From the NCBI RefSeq assembly GCF_001905665.1, contig NZ_LIVX01000006.1:248001-312000 (forward strand): a DNA stretch of 64,000 nucleotides, in the 5' to 3' direction. The DNA comes from Streptomyces sp. CB02261. GTDB taxonomy: Bacteria; Actinomycetota; Actinomycetes; Streptomycetales; Streptomycetaceae. A model generated the notes under the pieces. The model saw only the letters and a list, made by a program, of their open reading frames with translations. It did no database searches and had not been told where the DNA came from. Of the stretch, positions 1-12,000 are shown in pieces. The stretch's first letter is position 1. Each line of letters starts with the position of its first letter. A program made the position numbers and the translations under genes.

Positions 1-3000
1 GCGCTGAGCGTCGCCGGAGGACTCCTCGACGCGGGGCTCGCGCCGGGGAGCCACGTGCTGGTGCCGGCCGAACGGAGCGAGGAGTTCCTGCCCCTGTTCT
101 GGGGCGCCGTTGCCGCCGGTCTCGTCCCGGTTCCGCTCGCCCCCGACGTACGTCGGGTCCTGCCCGTCTGGGAGTTCCTCGGCCGGCCGCCGGTGGCCGT
201 CGGCGCGTCCACCGCGCCCCTGCTCGACGCCCTGCCCGAGTCCGTACGCCCGCTCACGCTCGGCGCCCTGCGGGAACACCCCGCTCCCCCGCGGCTGCCC
301 GAACGCGCTCCCGACGACGTGGCGTTCCTGCAGTTCTCCTCGGGCAGCACGGGGGCGCCCAAGGGGGTCGAGCTGACCCACGCGGCCGTCCTCGCCAACC
401 TGGCGCAGATCCGCGCCGCGGCGGGCATCACCGCCGAGGACGTCCTCGCCACCTGGATGCCGTACTTCCACGACATGGGGCTGATCGGCACCCATCTCGT
501 GCCGCTGTCGGCGCGGATCAAGCAGGTGCGGATCGAACCCCTCACGTTCGCCAAGCGGCCCGTACGGTGGCTGGAGGCGGCGGAACGGCACCGGGCGACG
601 CTGCTGTCGGCCGCCAACTTCGCGCTCGCCCTCGTCGAACGGCGCGTCCCCCAGGATGCGCTCGCGCGCCTCGACCTGACACATGTGCGGATGATCCTGG
701 TGGGCGCGGAGCCGATCTCACCGGCCGTGTGGCGGAGCTTCGTCCGGCGGATGGAGCCCACGGGTCTCGCGGCGGACGCGCCGCAGCCCGTGTACGGCCT
801 CGCGGAGGCCACGCTCGCCGTCACCTTCCCGCCCCCCGGAGAAGTCGCGCGGCCGCTCGCCCTGGACCGGGCCGCGCTCGGCGAAGGGCGAGCGGTGGAC
901 ACCGTGCCCGGGCCCGGCGCGGTGGAGCTGATGGACGTCGGCCGTCCCGTGCCGGGGTGCGCCGTGCGGATCACCGACGACACGGGCACGCCCGTCGGGG
1001 ACCGCCGCGTCGGCCACATAGAGGTCCGGGGCCCGCAGGTGGCCCGGGGTTACCACCGCGCTCCGGAGGCGACGGCGGAGGCGTTCGGGGCGGGGTGGCT
1101 GCGCACCGGCGACCTGGGTTTCCTGCGCGGGGGGCGGCTCTGCGTGACGGGCCGCTCCAAGGACGTCGTCTTCGTCGACGGGGGTACGTTCCACTCCGCC
1201 GACCTGGAGGAGGTGGCCGCCGGCACACCGGGGCTCGGGCGGGGCCCGGTCGCCGTCGTGGGCTCCACCGGTCCCGGCGGCGACGGGGAACGGGTGGTGG
1301 TCTTCGTCGCCCCCGGCCCCGGGCCCGTGTCCCCGGATCTCCTGCGGGAGGTCGGTAACCGGGTCCGTGGGGCTCTGGGCCACGACGACGTGCGGGTTCT
1401 GGCGCTGCCCGCCCGGGCGTTCCCGCGCACGACGAGCGGCAAGCTCCGGCGCGGGGTGCTGCGCGACCGCTTCGAGCGCGGGGAGTACCCGCAGATCTCG
1501 GAGCGGGGCGCGACGGGGTCCGGGGGCGGGGTGGTGGGAGTCGGGGTGGTGCCGGGGGCCCGGGCGGCGGGAGTCGGGACAGCGCCGGGGGGCGACGCGG
1601 CTCCGGAGCACCGTGGCCGGCCCGGGCGGTCGGCGCGGCAGCCCGTACCCCGGTCCCTGTCCGAGGTCGAGACCGTCGTCCTCGGGGTCTGGGCCCGGGT
1701 CCTGGGGCTCCCCGCCGAGGAGATCGGGCCCCACGACGACTTCCGCGCGCTCGGGGGCTCGTCGCTCAAGGCCATGGAGGTCCTCGCCGGACTGGAGGAC
1801 GCGTTCGGCGTGGCGCTGCGTCCGGCCGACATACGCGACCACGCAACGGTGGCCTCGCTCGCCGGGATGCTCGTCACGGCCGTCCCGTCCGACGGACCGG
1901 CCGACGGCGTGTCCGACGGCTCGGCCCACAGCTCAGCCGGCAGTTCGTCCCGCAGCTCTCGCGACGGCTCTCCCGACGGCTCGGTCGGTGATGTGTCCGG
2001 CGGCTTCCCCGACGGCTCGGTCGGCGGCTTCACCGGCGGCTCGGCCGACAATGCGTCCGGCACGTCTCGCGGCGGCTCGTCCGACAGCTTTCCCTGCGGC
2101 TCTGTCGGTGATGTGTCCGACGGCTCTCCCGACGGCGCGGTCGGCAGCTTCACCGGCGGCTCGGCCGACGATGCGACCGGCGGCTCGTCCGGGGGCTCGG
2201 CCGACGGGTTCGTCGGCGGCTCTGGCGGTCAGCCCTCCGGCGGGGTCCCGTCGTCTCCCTCCCGCGGCAGGGCCGAGCCCGTGGTCGCCGTGTCCGCGGT
2301 GGCCTGTCGTTTCCCCCGGGCCGACACCCCCGAGGCGTTCTGGGAGCGGCTCGCCGAGGGCTATGACGCCGTCACCGGCGTGCCCGCGGGGCGGTGGCCG
2401 GACGCCGCGGACGGGGATGGCCGGTGGGGCGCCTTCCTCGACGACCCGGCCGGATTCGACGCCGAGTTCTTCGGCATCGGGGACGAGGAGGCCCGGACGG
2501 CGGACCCCCAGGCGCGGATCCTCCTGGAGCTCGCGCACGAGGCCCTGGAGCGGGCCGGGTACGCGGGACCGCGACGGCGGGGACGCCGGGTGGGTGTCTT
2601 CGTCGCCTCAGGGGACAGCGGCTACCGGAAGATCCTGGAACAGGCATATGGCGAGCGGGAGTTGCCGGTCTCCGCACTCACCGGAAACCTCCCCAACATG
2701 CTTGCCGCCCGGGTCGCGCACTGCCTCGACCTGACCGGGCCCGCGCTCGCGGTCGACACCGCCTGCTCGTCGGCGCTGGTCGCGTTGCACCTGGCGCGCA
2801 GGAGCCTCCAGGCGGGCGAGTGCGACGTCGCGGTCGTCGGCGGCGTCCACCTCAACCTGACTCCCGGCGGGTACGCGCTCCTGGAGAAGGCGCAGGCGCT
2901 CTCCCCGACCGGGCGGTGCCACGCGTTCGGCGCGGCGGCCGACGGCTTCGTCCCCGGTGAGGGCGGCGCGGCGCTGGTCCTGACACGTCTCGACGAGGCG

Positions 3001-6000
3001 GAGAAGGCCGGTGATCCGGTCCTGGCGCTTCTCCGCGGCACCGCCGTGAACAACGACGGCCGTTCGCTGAGCCTGATGGCTCCCAACCCCCTGACGCAGG
3101 GGGACGTCATCACGCGGGCGTACCGGGACGCGGGCGTCGACCCCGACAGCGTCACCTACGTCGAGGCGCACGGCACGGGTACGCCGGTCGGTGACCCCGT
3201 CGAGGTGCGCTCGCTCGCGCACGCCTTCCCGCCGCGCGCCGACGGGCGGCCCCGGCTGCTCGGCTCGGTCAAGACCAACGTCGGGCATCTGCTGAACGCC
3301 GCCGGCATGCCGAGCCTGGTGAAGGTGGTGCTCGCCCTCGGACGGCGCCGGCTGCCTCCGTCCGCGCATGCCGCGGCCCGCGCGCCCGCACTCGACCTGG
3401 CGGGTTCCGGCTTCGCCCTGCTGGAGGAGGAGCGGGACTGGGTGGCGCCCGGCCCGCTGGTCGCGGGGGTCAACGCGTTCGGCTTCGGCGGCACCAACGC
3501 CCATGCCGTACTGGAGGAGGCACCCTCCCGGCCCCCGTACCGTCCGGCGGCAGCGGTGTCGTGCGGACCCCGGCTGCTCACCCTGTCGGCGCACGGGCGT
3601 GACGGGCTGCGCGCCGCCGCGACGGGGCTCGCGGATCATCTGCGGGCCCATCCGCGGCTCGACGAGGGCGACGTCTGCGCCACCGTCGCCGCGGCCCGCG
3701 ACGAAGGACCCGACCGTCTCGCCGTCGTCGCCGACGGCGACCTCGCCGCCCGCCTCGACGCCGCTCCGCTCGACGCCCCGGTGCGGTCGCGGGCACGTCT
3801 GGTGGTTCTCCTTCCCGGGCAGGGCGTACGGCCGCTCGGTCAGGCCCGCGCCCTGTACGCGGACGCACCCGCGTTCCGGGAGGCGCTCGACGAGGCGTCG
3901 GGGCACGCCGGGCTCATCCGTGGCCGCAGCCTTGCCGCCTGGTGTCTCGACACCGACGTCCCGCCCGGCGCGCTCGCCGGTACCGAGGTCGCGCAGCCGC
4001 TCCTCGTCGCCTACGGCGTCGCGCTCGCCCGCCAGGTCCGGGCGTGGGGCATCACACCGGACGCGGTGGCGGGACACAGCGTCGGTGAGATCACCGCCGC
4101 GTGCGTCGCCGGGACGCTGTCGGTCGCCGACGCCGTGCGGTTCGCCGCCGAACGCGGCCGGCTGATGACGGAGCTGTGCGCGCCCGGTGCCATGGCGGCG
4201 GTCCGCTGCGACGAGGACGCGGTCGCCCGGCTGGTGGCCGACGCCCGGGGCTCGCTGAGTGTGGCCGCGGTCAACGGACCCGACCAGCTCGTCCTGGCCG
4301 GGACGGACGCGGCGGTCGACGGCGCCCTCGCGGAACTGGCCGCCCGGGGGATCGCGGCTCGCCGCCTGGACGTGTCCAGGGCCTTCCACTCCCCCCTGAT
4401 GGATCCGGCGCTCGGCCCGCTCGCCGACGCGGCGCGTGGCCTCACGCTCCGGCCGTCGGAGACACCTCTGCTCAGCACGGTGACGGCCGCGTGGGGACCA
4501 GCCCTCGACCCGGCGTATCTGAGGGACCACGCACGGCGCCGGGTCCGCTTCGGCGCGGCCGTGGACCGCCTGCTGACCGAGGGGTACGACACGTTCGTCG
4601 AGCTCGGCTCCACCTCTCTCCGTGGATCCGTGCGCGCCGTCGGGGCGGCGCATCCGCGCCGAGCCCGGGTGCTCGCGCTCACGGCGGGGGACCGGGACGG
4701 CGCGCGGGGGCTGCTGGAGGACGTCGGCCGACTCTGGCAGCGGGGCGTGCCTCTGGACCGTACGGCCATGGACACCGGGCGGGCCCGGGTCACCGTACCC
4801 ACGTATCCGTTCCGGCGGCGCCGCCACTGGCCCGCCGGCGTCCCCGGCTCCCGGCCGTTGCTGCACCGGTTCGGATGGGACGACGCCCCGCTGACGCCCG
4901 GTCCCGGACCGCGCACCGTCCTCCTGGCGGGGCCGGACTCGCCGCTCGCCCGCGCCTTCGCGGAGCGGCTCGCCGGCAGGGGTGTCACGGTGCGACGGGC
5001 CGGGGACCCGCTGCCCGAGGGTTCTCCGGCTCCCGAAGCCGCCGTGCTGCTCGCCGGTCCGGCCGTGGCGCCGGACTCCGCGTCGGCGCTCGACGCGGCC
5101 CACCGCGCCATGGTGACCGAACTGCGGGACCTGCTTCCGGAGCTGGCGCTCCACCGCCCTCGCGTGCTCGTCGTCACCGAGGACGTCCATGCCACCGGTG
5201 CCGCACCGGAGCGCCCGCGCCCGGCCCAGGCGGTGCTGACCGGCCTGGCCCTGGCGCTGCCGCAGGAGTTGCCCGGTGTCGAGGCCCACGGCGTCGACCT
5301 GTCCTCCCTGGACGACGTCGCGGTACGGCTGGACGCGCTCGACCACGAACTGTCGGCGCGGAGCGTGCCGCCGGGCGGTGACGGGGGCGGGTTCCGGCCG
5401 GCGCCCGCCGTCGCCTGGCGTGTGGGCCGCCGTCTGGGCCTGACCAGCCGACCGGTCATCGCCGGGGCCGGGGCGGGGGAGGCGCTGCCGGTCGACGGCG
5501 TGTACCTGATCACCGGAGGAGCCGGCGGCGTCGGTGGCGCGCTCGCCCGCGACCTCGCCCGGCGGGGGCGGCCGACGCTGGTCCTCACAGGCCGCTCGGC
5601 GGTGCCGCCCGCCGGGCTCCTCGCCGAACTCCGTGCGCTCGGCGCCACCGTGGAGTACCGCGCCGCCGACGTGTCCCGCGACGCCGACGTCGACGCGCTC
5701 CTCGCCGGTCTGCCGCGCCTGGACGTCCTGATCCACGCGGCCGGTACGGTCCGCCCGGGCACGCTGCGGGCCAAGTCGGCCGACGACGTGGCCGAGGTGC
5801 TGGCGGCCAAGACGCGGGGCACCCTCCTGCTCGCGCGCGGGCTCCTGGCGCACGGGTTGCGCCCCGCCGTGTGCGTGGCCCTCTCGTCGGTCGCCTCGGT
5901 TCTGCCCGGCCTGGCCGGGGCGATCGGTGACTACGCCGCCGCCAACGCGTACCTCGACGCCTTCGCCGCGGCCGAACGCGCGGCCGGCCGCCCCTGGCTG

Positions 6001-9000
6001 GCCGTGAACTTCGCCGCCTTCGCCGATACGGGACTGATGGCGAGGAGCGGCGCGCCGGCCCTCGGCACGGGTGTCGCGGGAGGCGCGCCGGCGTTCGGGA
6101 CCGGTGGCGGTGCCGGCACGGCCGGTGGCGCGTCCGGCTTCGGTGTCGGTGCCGGGCGCGGGCCCGTGCCGCTGGAGACCGGGGACGCGCTCGACGCGTT
6201 GCGCGCCGCGTGTGGCGCCGACGCGGGCCGGATGATGGTGGCCGACCTGGAACCGGGCGGCGCTCCTCGTCGTATCCCGGCCGCCGCCGCCGTCGTACCT
6301 CCGGCCCCCGAAGCAGGGACGGAAGGGGCCTCCGCCGCCGCCGCCCAGGAGACGGGGCCTCGCCTCGACGGGGCCGGCGAGCTGCCGGGCGTGCTGCGCC
6401 AGTTGCTGTCCGAGGCGCTGCACGTGCCCCTGGACGACCTCGGGGACGACGTACCGCTGCTCGGCCTGGGGCTGGACTCGCTCATGGCCGTCGATCTCGT
6501 CAAGCGGCTGGAGACGGAGCTGGACCGTCCCCTGCCCATCACCCTGTTCTTCGAACACCGGACGCTGGGGGAGCTCGCCCGCCGGCTCGGAACCGAGGAC
6601 GTCCCCTCCCCCACCCCCGGCCCCGGCCCCGGCCCGGACGCACGACCGGCGGGAACGGTCGGAGACGGCGTTCCCTTCTCCCTGACACCGGTCCAGCTCG
6701 CCTTCCACACCCTGGGTGAGATGTACCCGGACGTCGCCGCCTACGGGTACGTGACGCAGGACGTCCGTGGACCGCTCGACGCCGACGTGCTCGGTCGGGC
6801 ACTCGGCCTGCTCGCCGAACGGCACGCGATGCTCCGTCTCCGGATCAGCCCCGGTGAGACCGCGCCCGCGCAGGTCGTCGTCCCGTCCGGCCACGAGCCC
6901 GTCCCCGGCTGGTACGAGGTACGTGACCTGCCGGGCGACAGTCCTGCGGAGGAGCAACTCGCGCGGCTCGAAGAGGACTTGCGCAACCGGCCGTTCGACC
7001 TCACCGCGCAGGCCCCGATCCGGGCGCTGCTCGCCCGCACCGGGTTCGCCGACTCGGCCCGTCTGATCATCGTGGTGCATCACGCCGCCGCGGACGGCTT
7101 CAGCCTGAACGTCCTCGGCGAGGACCTGTGGACGCTCTACACGGACCTTGCGCAGGGCCGGGCTCCCGAACTGCCGCCGCTCGCCACGCACTTCGCCGCC
7201 TACGCCGCGCACGAGCGGGCGGAACGGTCGGAGACCGCCCTCGCCGAGGACAGGGCGTACTGGCGCGAGGTGCTCGCCCACCGGGGTGAGCCTCTCGCGC
7301 TGCCCTACGACGGGGATCCGCTGGGGACGCCCGCTCCCCCGCTCCTCGCCCACCAGGTGACCCCTGCGCCCGGCCTGTCGGCCGCGCTGCGCGGGGCGGC
7401 CGCCGCGCACGGCGTGTCGCTGTTCCACCTGGCCCTGGCGGCGTACGCGCGCTGCCTGTCCCGGTGGAGCGGGGACCGGGAGGACGTGTCGGTCAACGTC
7501 GCACGGGCCCGCCGCGAGACCCGCCTCCCCGGCATCGACCGCCTCGTGGGGCCACTGGCCGACACCCTGCCGATCCCTGTCCGCGTGCGTCCGGACGACT
7601 CCGTACACGCGCTCGCGGTGCGCTTGCGCGACGCGTGGCCCGAGGGCGAACGGCACGGTCGGCTCACCAGCGCGGATATCGTCCGGCTCCTGCCCGTGGA
7701 CGGGGCGGGGCCGCGTACCGCGGGGCCCGCGTCGTTCAGCTTCGCGCGGTTCCCGGTCTCCCTCGACCCCGCGTGCCCGGTACGGGTGCGCCCCACCTCG
7801 GCCGGAACGGCCTCCGCCGCCACCCGGCTGAGTCTGCTGTGCTGGGAGTCCGACGGGGAGCTATCGTTCTCGTGGAACTTCCCGGCCCGCCTGTTCGAGC
7901 GGACCACGATCGACCGGCTCGCCCGGGAACACCTGGCCGAACTCGAGGAAGCCGCCGGGCTTGTGAGGCCGGACGGGCTCGCGGAGACCGAGGGACTTAC
8001 GGAGCCGGACGGGCTCGCGGAGACCGCTGGGCTCACTGAGCCGACCGGGCTCGCGGAGACCGCCGGGTTCGCGGAGACCGCCGGGCACACCGAGCCGACC
8101 AGGCTCGCGGAGACCGCCGGGTTCGCGGAGACCGCCGGGCACACCGAGCCGACCAGGCTCGCGGAGACCGCCGGGCACACGGAGCCGGACGGGCTCGCGG
8201 AGACCGCCGGGCACACGGAAGTCGCCGGGCTCACCGAGCCGGCGGCCTGCCCCGGCGTCGTACCCGGGCATGCGCCCTCGGACCCGCGTCCGGACGTCGT
8301 CGACCGGCTGTGCGCGCAGTTCCGCGCGACGCCGGACGCGGTGGCCGTCGACGCGGGCGACACCACCCTGACCTATGCCGAACTCGACCGGGCGTCCCGT
8401 GCGCTCGCCGGGCGCCTGCGCGCCGACGGCGTCGCCCCTGGTGACCTGGTGGGGCTCCTGACCGCCCCGGGCGCCGACACCGTGACGGGTGTCGTGGGCA
8501 TCCTGCGGGCCGGAGCGGGCTGGGTCCCCCTGGACGCGGCCCATCCGCCCGCGCGCCTGGCCGACCAGCTGGAGCGGTCCGGAGCCCGTACCCTCGTCTG
8601 CCACGCGGAGACCCGCACATCGGCGGCGGACCTGGTCACGGCCACCGGCGTCACGCTCGTCATGGTCGACGATCCGGCGCCCGAACCGTCACCCCGTCCC
8701 GCGGAACTCCCCGCCCCGGGTGCCGACTCGCTCGCGTACGTGATCTTCACCTCCGGCTCCACCGGGCGCCCCAAGGCGGTGCCGATCACCCGGCGTTCGA
8801 TGACCGGCTACCTCGACTGGGCGCTGGAGACGTTCGCGTACGGCCCGGGCGACCGGCTCGCGCAGACGGCGTCGGTCTGCTTCGACGCGTCGGTACGCCA
8901 GCTCCTCGCGCCCCTGCTCGTCGGGGCGACGGTGGTCACCCTGCCCCGGGAGCTGCTCCGCGACCCCGAGGCGCTGCTCGGCCACGTCGAGCGGGCCCGG

Positions 9001-12000
9001 ATATCGGTGTGGAGCTCGGTCCCGAGCCTCTGGTCGCGGCTCCTCGAAGCCGCCGAGGCCCGGGTGCGGGAGGGCGCACCGCCGCCGGACCTGTCCGCCC
9101 TGCGCTGGGTCCACGTCGGCGGCGAGGCGCTTCCGCCCGCCCATGTGCGGCGCTGGTACGACCTGTTCGGCCCGGGGCAGCGGATCGCGAACCTGTACGG
9201 GCCCACCGAGACGACGATCAACGCCACGTGCCACATCATCGACCGCCGGCCCTCCGACGACGTGCGGATCCTGCCCATCGGCACACCCCGCGCCGGTACG
9301 GAGGTCGATGTCGTGGGGGCGGACGGCCGTCGCTGCGCACCGGGTGAGCCCGGCGAACTGCTCATCGCGGGCGCGGGGCTCACCCCCGGCTATCTCGGCG
9401 CACCGGAGCTGACGGCCGCCGCGTTCGTCGAGCGCGACGGGCGCCGGTGGTACCGCAGTGGTGACCGGGTGCGGCGCGACGGGGACGGTGTCCTGGAGTT
9501 CCTCGGCCGGCTGGACGACCAGGTGAAGGTCCGCGGGCACCGGGTGGAGCCGGGCGAGGTCGAGTCGGTGCTGCTCGCCCACCCGGCGGTCGCCCGCGCG
9601 GCCGTGGTCCTCCGTCAGGAGCGGCTGAGCGCATTCGTCGAGCGCCGGCCGGGCGAGCCGGCTCCGGAGCCCACGGCCCTGCGCGCCCATCTGGCCAGGA
9701 CGCTGCCGGACTACATGCTCCCGGGCCGCATCCACGTCGTCGAGGACCTGCCGCTCACGGGAACCGGGAAGATCGACCGCGCCCGGCTCGGGGCACCCGG
9801 AACCGGGACCGGGTCGGATGCCGGGTCCTATGCCGGGGCGGGCATCGGCCGCGATGCCGCTTCGGACGGGCCCGTGGGCGGCGCGGTGACGGGGACACCG
9901 CCCTCGACGCCGACCGAGGTCCTGCTCGCCCGCGTCTGGTCCGAGCTCCTCGACAGGGACGAGGTACGGCGGGAGGACGACTTCTTCGAACTCGGCGGCG
10001 ACTCCCTGCTCGTCCTCCAGGTGTTCGCGCGGCTGCGTGACGACATTCGGTCCCTGCCCAGGCCCACGGTCGTGTACGCCCACCGCACCCTGGCCGCTCT
10101 CGCCGCCGTCATCGACCGCACCTCCGAGGACACGGACGCCGGCGACACTGCGGGACCGGCTGCCGGGGACGGCGCGCACGGTCCTTCACCGTTCCCGCTC
10201 ACCCCGTCCCAGCGCGGGTTCCTGCTCGCGGAGGCGATGGCGCCCGGCACGGACACGGCGTGGCTGTCGTGTCTGCGGATCGACGGGCCGCTGCGGCGCG
10301 AGGCGTTCCAGCGGGCCGTCGACGCCTGTGTGGTGCGGCACCCGATGCTGCGGACGGTCTTCCCCGCCGGCGCTCGCCCGCCGGTCCAGCAGGAGCTGCC
10401 GCCCGCGCTGCGGCTCCCGGTCGACTTCGAGACCCTCGCCGAACCCGGCCTCCTCGCGTCACGGATCGCCGAGGAGCGCGGGCGCCGCTTCGAGCCCTGG
10501 GCCTGGCCGCTGCTGCGCCTGCGACTGCTGACCCTCGGGCCCGGCGAGCACGCGCTCGTCGTCCACGCGCACCATCTGATCGGCGACGGGTACAGCGTGG
10601 CACTGCTCGGCCGGGAGCTGCTCTCCGTCTACGACCGGGTCGTACGGGGTGAGTCCGCCGAACTCCCGCCTCTGCGGGGCACGTTCCGGGACCATGTGGT
10701 CCTTCAGGAACGTCTGGCGTCCGCCGCCACGGTCAGGGCCCGGCTCGACGAGCCCTATCGGCGCCCGGTGCTCGGGGGCGGCGGCGGGGCGGGGCCCCGG
10801 GCCCGCGCCGGCACGGCACCGCCGTACCGCTCCACGGGGTTCACCCTCGACGCGGAGCAGGTCGCCGCCCTGCGCGGGATCGCCACCGCCGCGGGTACGA
10901 CGCTCTTCGCGCCGGTCCTCACCGCGTACTACCGGACGCTGGCCGACACGACCGGGCAGGACGACCTGATCCTCGGTCTGGCCGTCTCCGGCCGGGACGA
11001 GGCGCTGCGCGACGCCCACGGGGTGTTCGGACCGTACGCCTCCGCCGTGCCGCTGCGGCCGGGTCCGCCGCGCGGTGCGGGAGGGACGGGCCGCACGTTC
11101 GCCGAGGACCTGCGGGCGGTCGTGCGGGAGGTCGAGGCGGCACGTACGGTGGGAGCCGGGGTCTCCCGGGGGGACGGCGGGCTGCCGCCGGCCGCTCAGT
11201 TCTTCTTCACGTTCCTGGACTTCTCGTCCCTCGGTCCGCTGGGCGGCGACACGCTGCGCCTGCGGTGGGACGACGGTGACGCGGTCCTCGCGCCTCCTCC
11301 GGTGGGCACGGACACGTTCCTCGCGGTGCGGCCGGTCGGTGCGGGAGAACTGCGGGTGACGCTTCGCGCGTCCACCGACGCCTTCCCCGACGAGGCGGGC
11401 TTCGACGCGTTCGCGGGCGCCCTGCGGAGCGGGATGACGGTGGGCGTCCGGGCCACGGTGGCTTCCGTGCCCGTGCCGGTGCCGGCTCCGGGCCAGGGCT
11501 CCGCCGCTCGGGCCGCGGTGACTCCGGTGCCACGGTCGGCGGCGGGTCCGGGCTCCTCCCTCGGTGCGCCCTCAGGCTCCGCTCTCAGGGCGTCCCTGGA
11601 CCCCACTCCCGGCGCCTCCCTGGACGCCGCCCTCGTGGGGTACCTTCCCCCGCCCGGTGCGCTTGCCGCACTCGGCGGGCCGGGGGTCGGGGCGGCATCG
11701 CGTGAGGAGCTGCGGCGGCTGCTCTTCCCCGGTGGGCGTCCCCGGCTCGTGGAGGACATCGGCACGCCATTGGGGCGGTCGGGATTCGTCTGCCTCCCGC
11801 TGTTCGCCGACGAGCTGGCGTCGACGCCCGACCTGGCCGCGCGCACGGCCCGAGCCGTCGAGCACGCGGCGGCGCTGGGGGCCCGGTGTGTCTCCCTCGC
11901 GGGCATGATCCCGTCCCTCACCGCGTACGGCTTCGGCGTCCTGCGCGAGACGGACGGGCCGACCGCCGTCACCACCGGGCACGCGGCGACGGCGGTGTCC

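Noticed and set aside
2608..7656. Very long open frame on the minus strand, antisense to the megasynthase
   Set aside because: Such frames are normal in GC-rich genes because stop codons are rare. The amino acid composition is Arg/Gly/Pro noise with no domains, and the plus strand encodes clear PKS domains.
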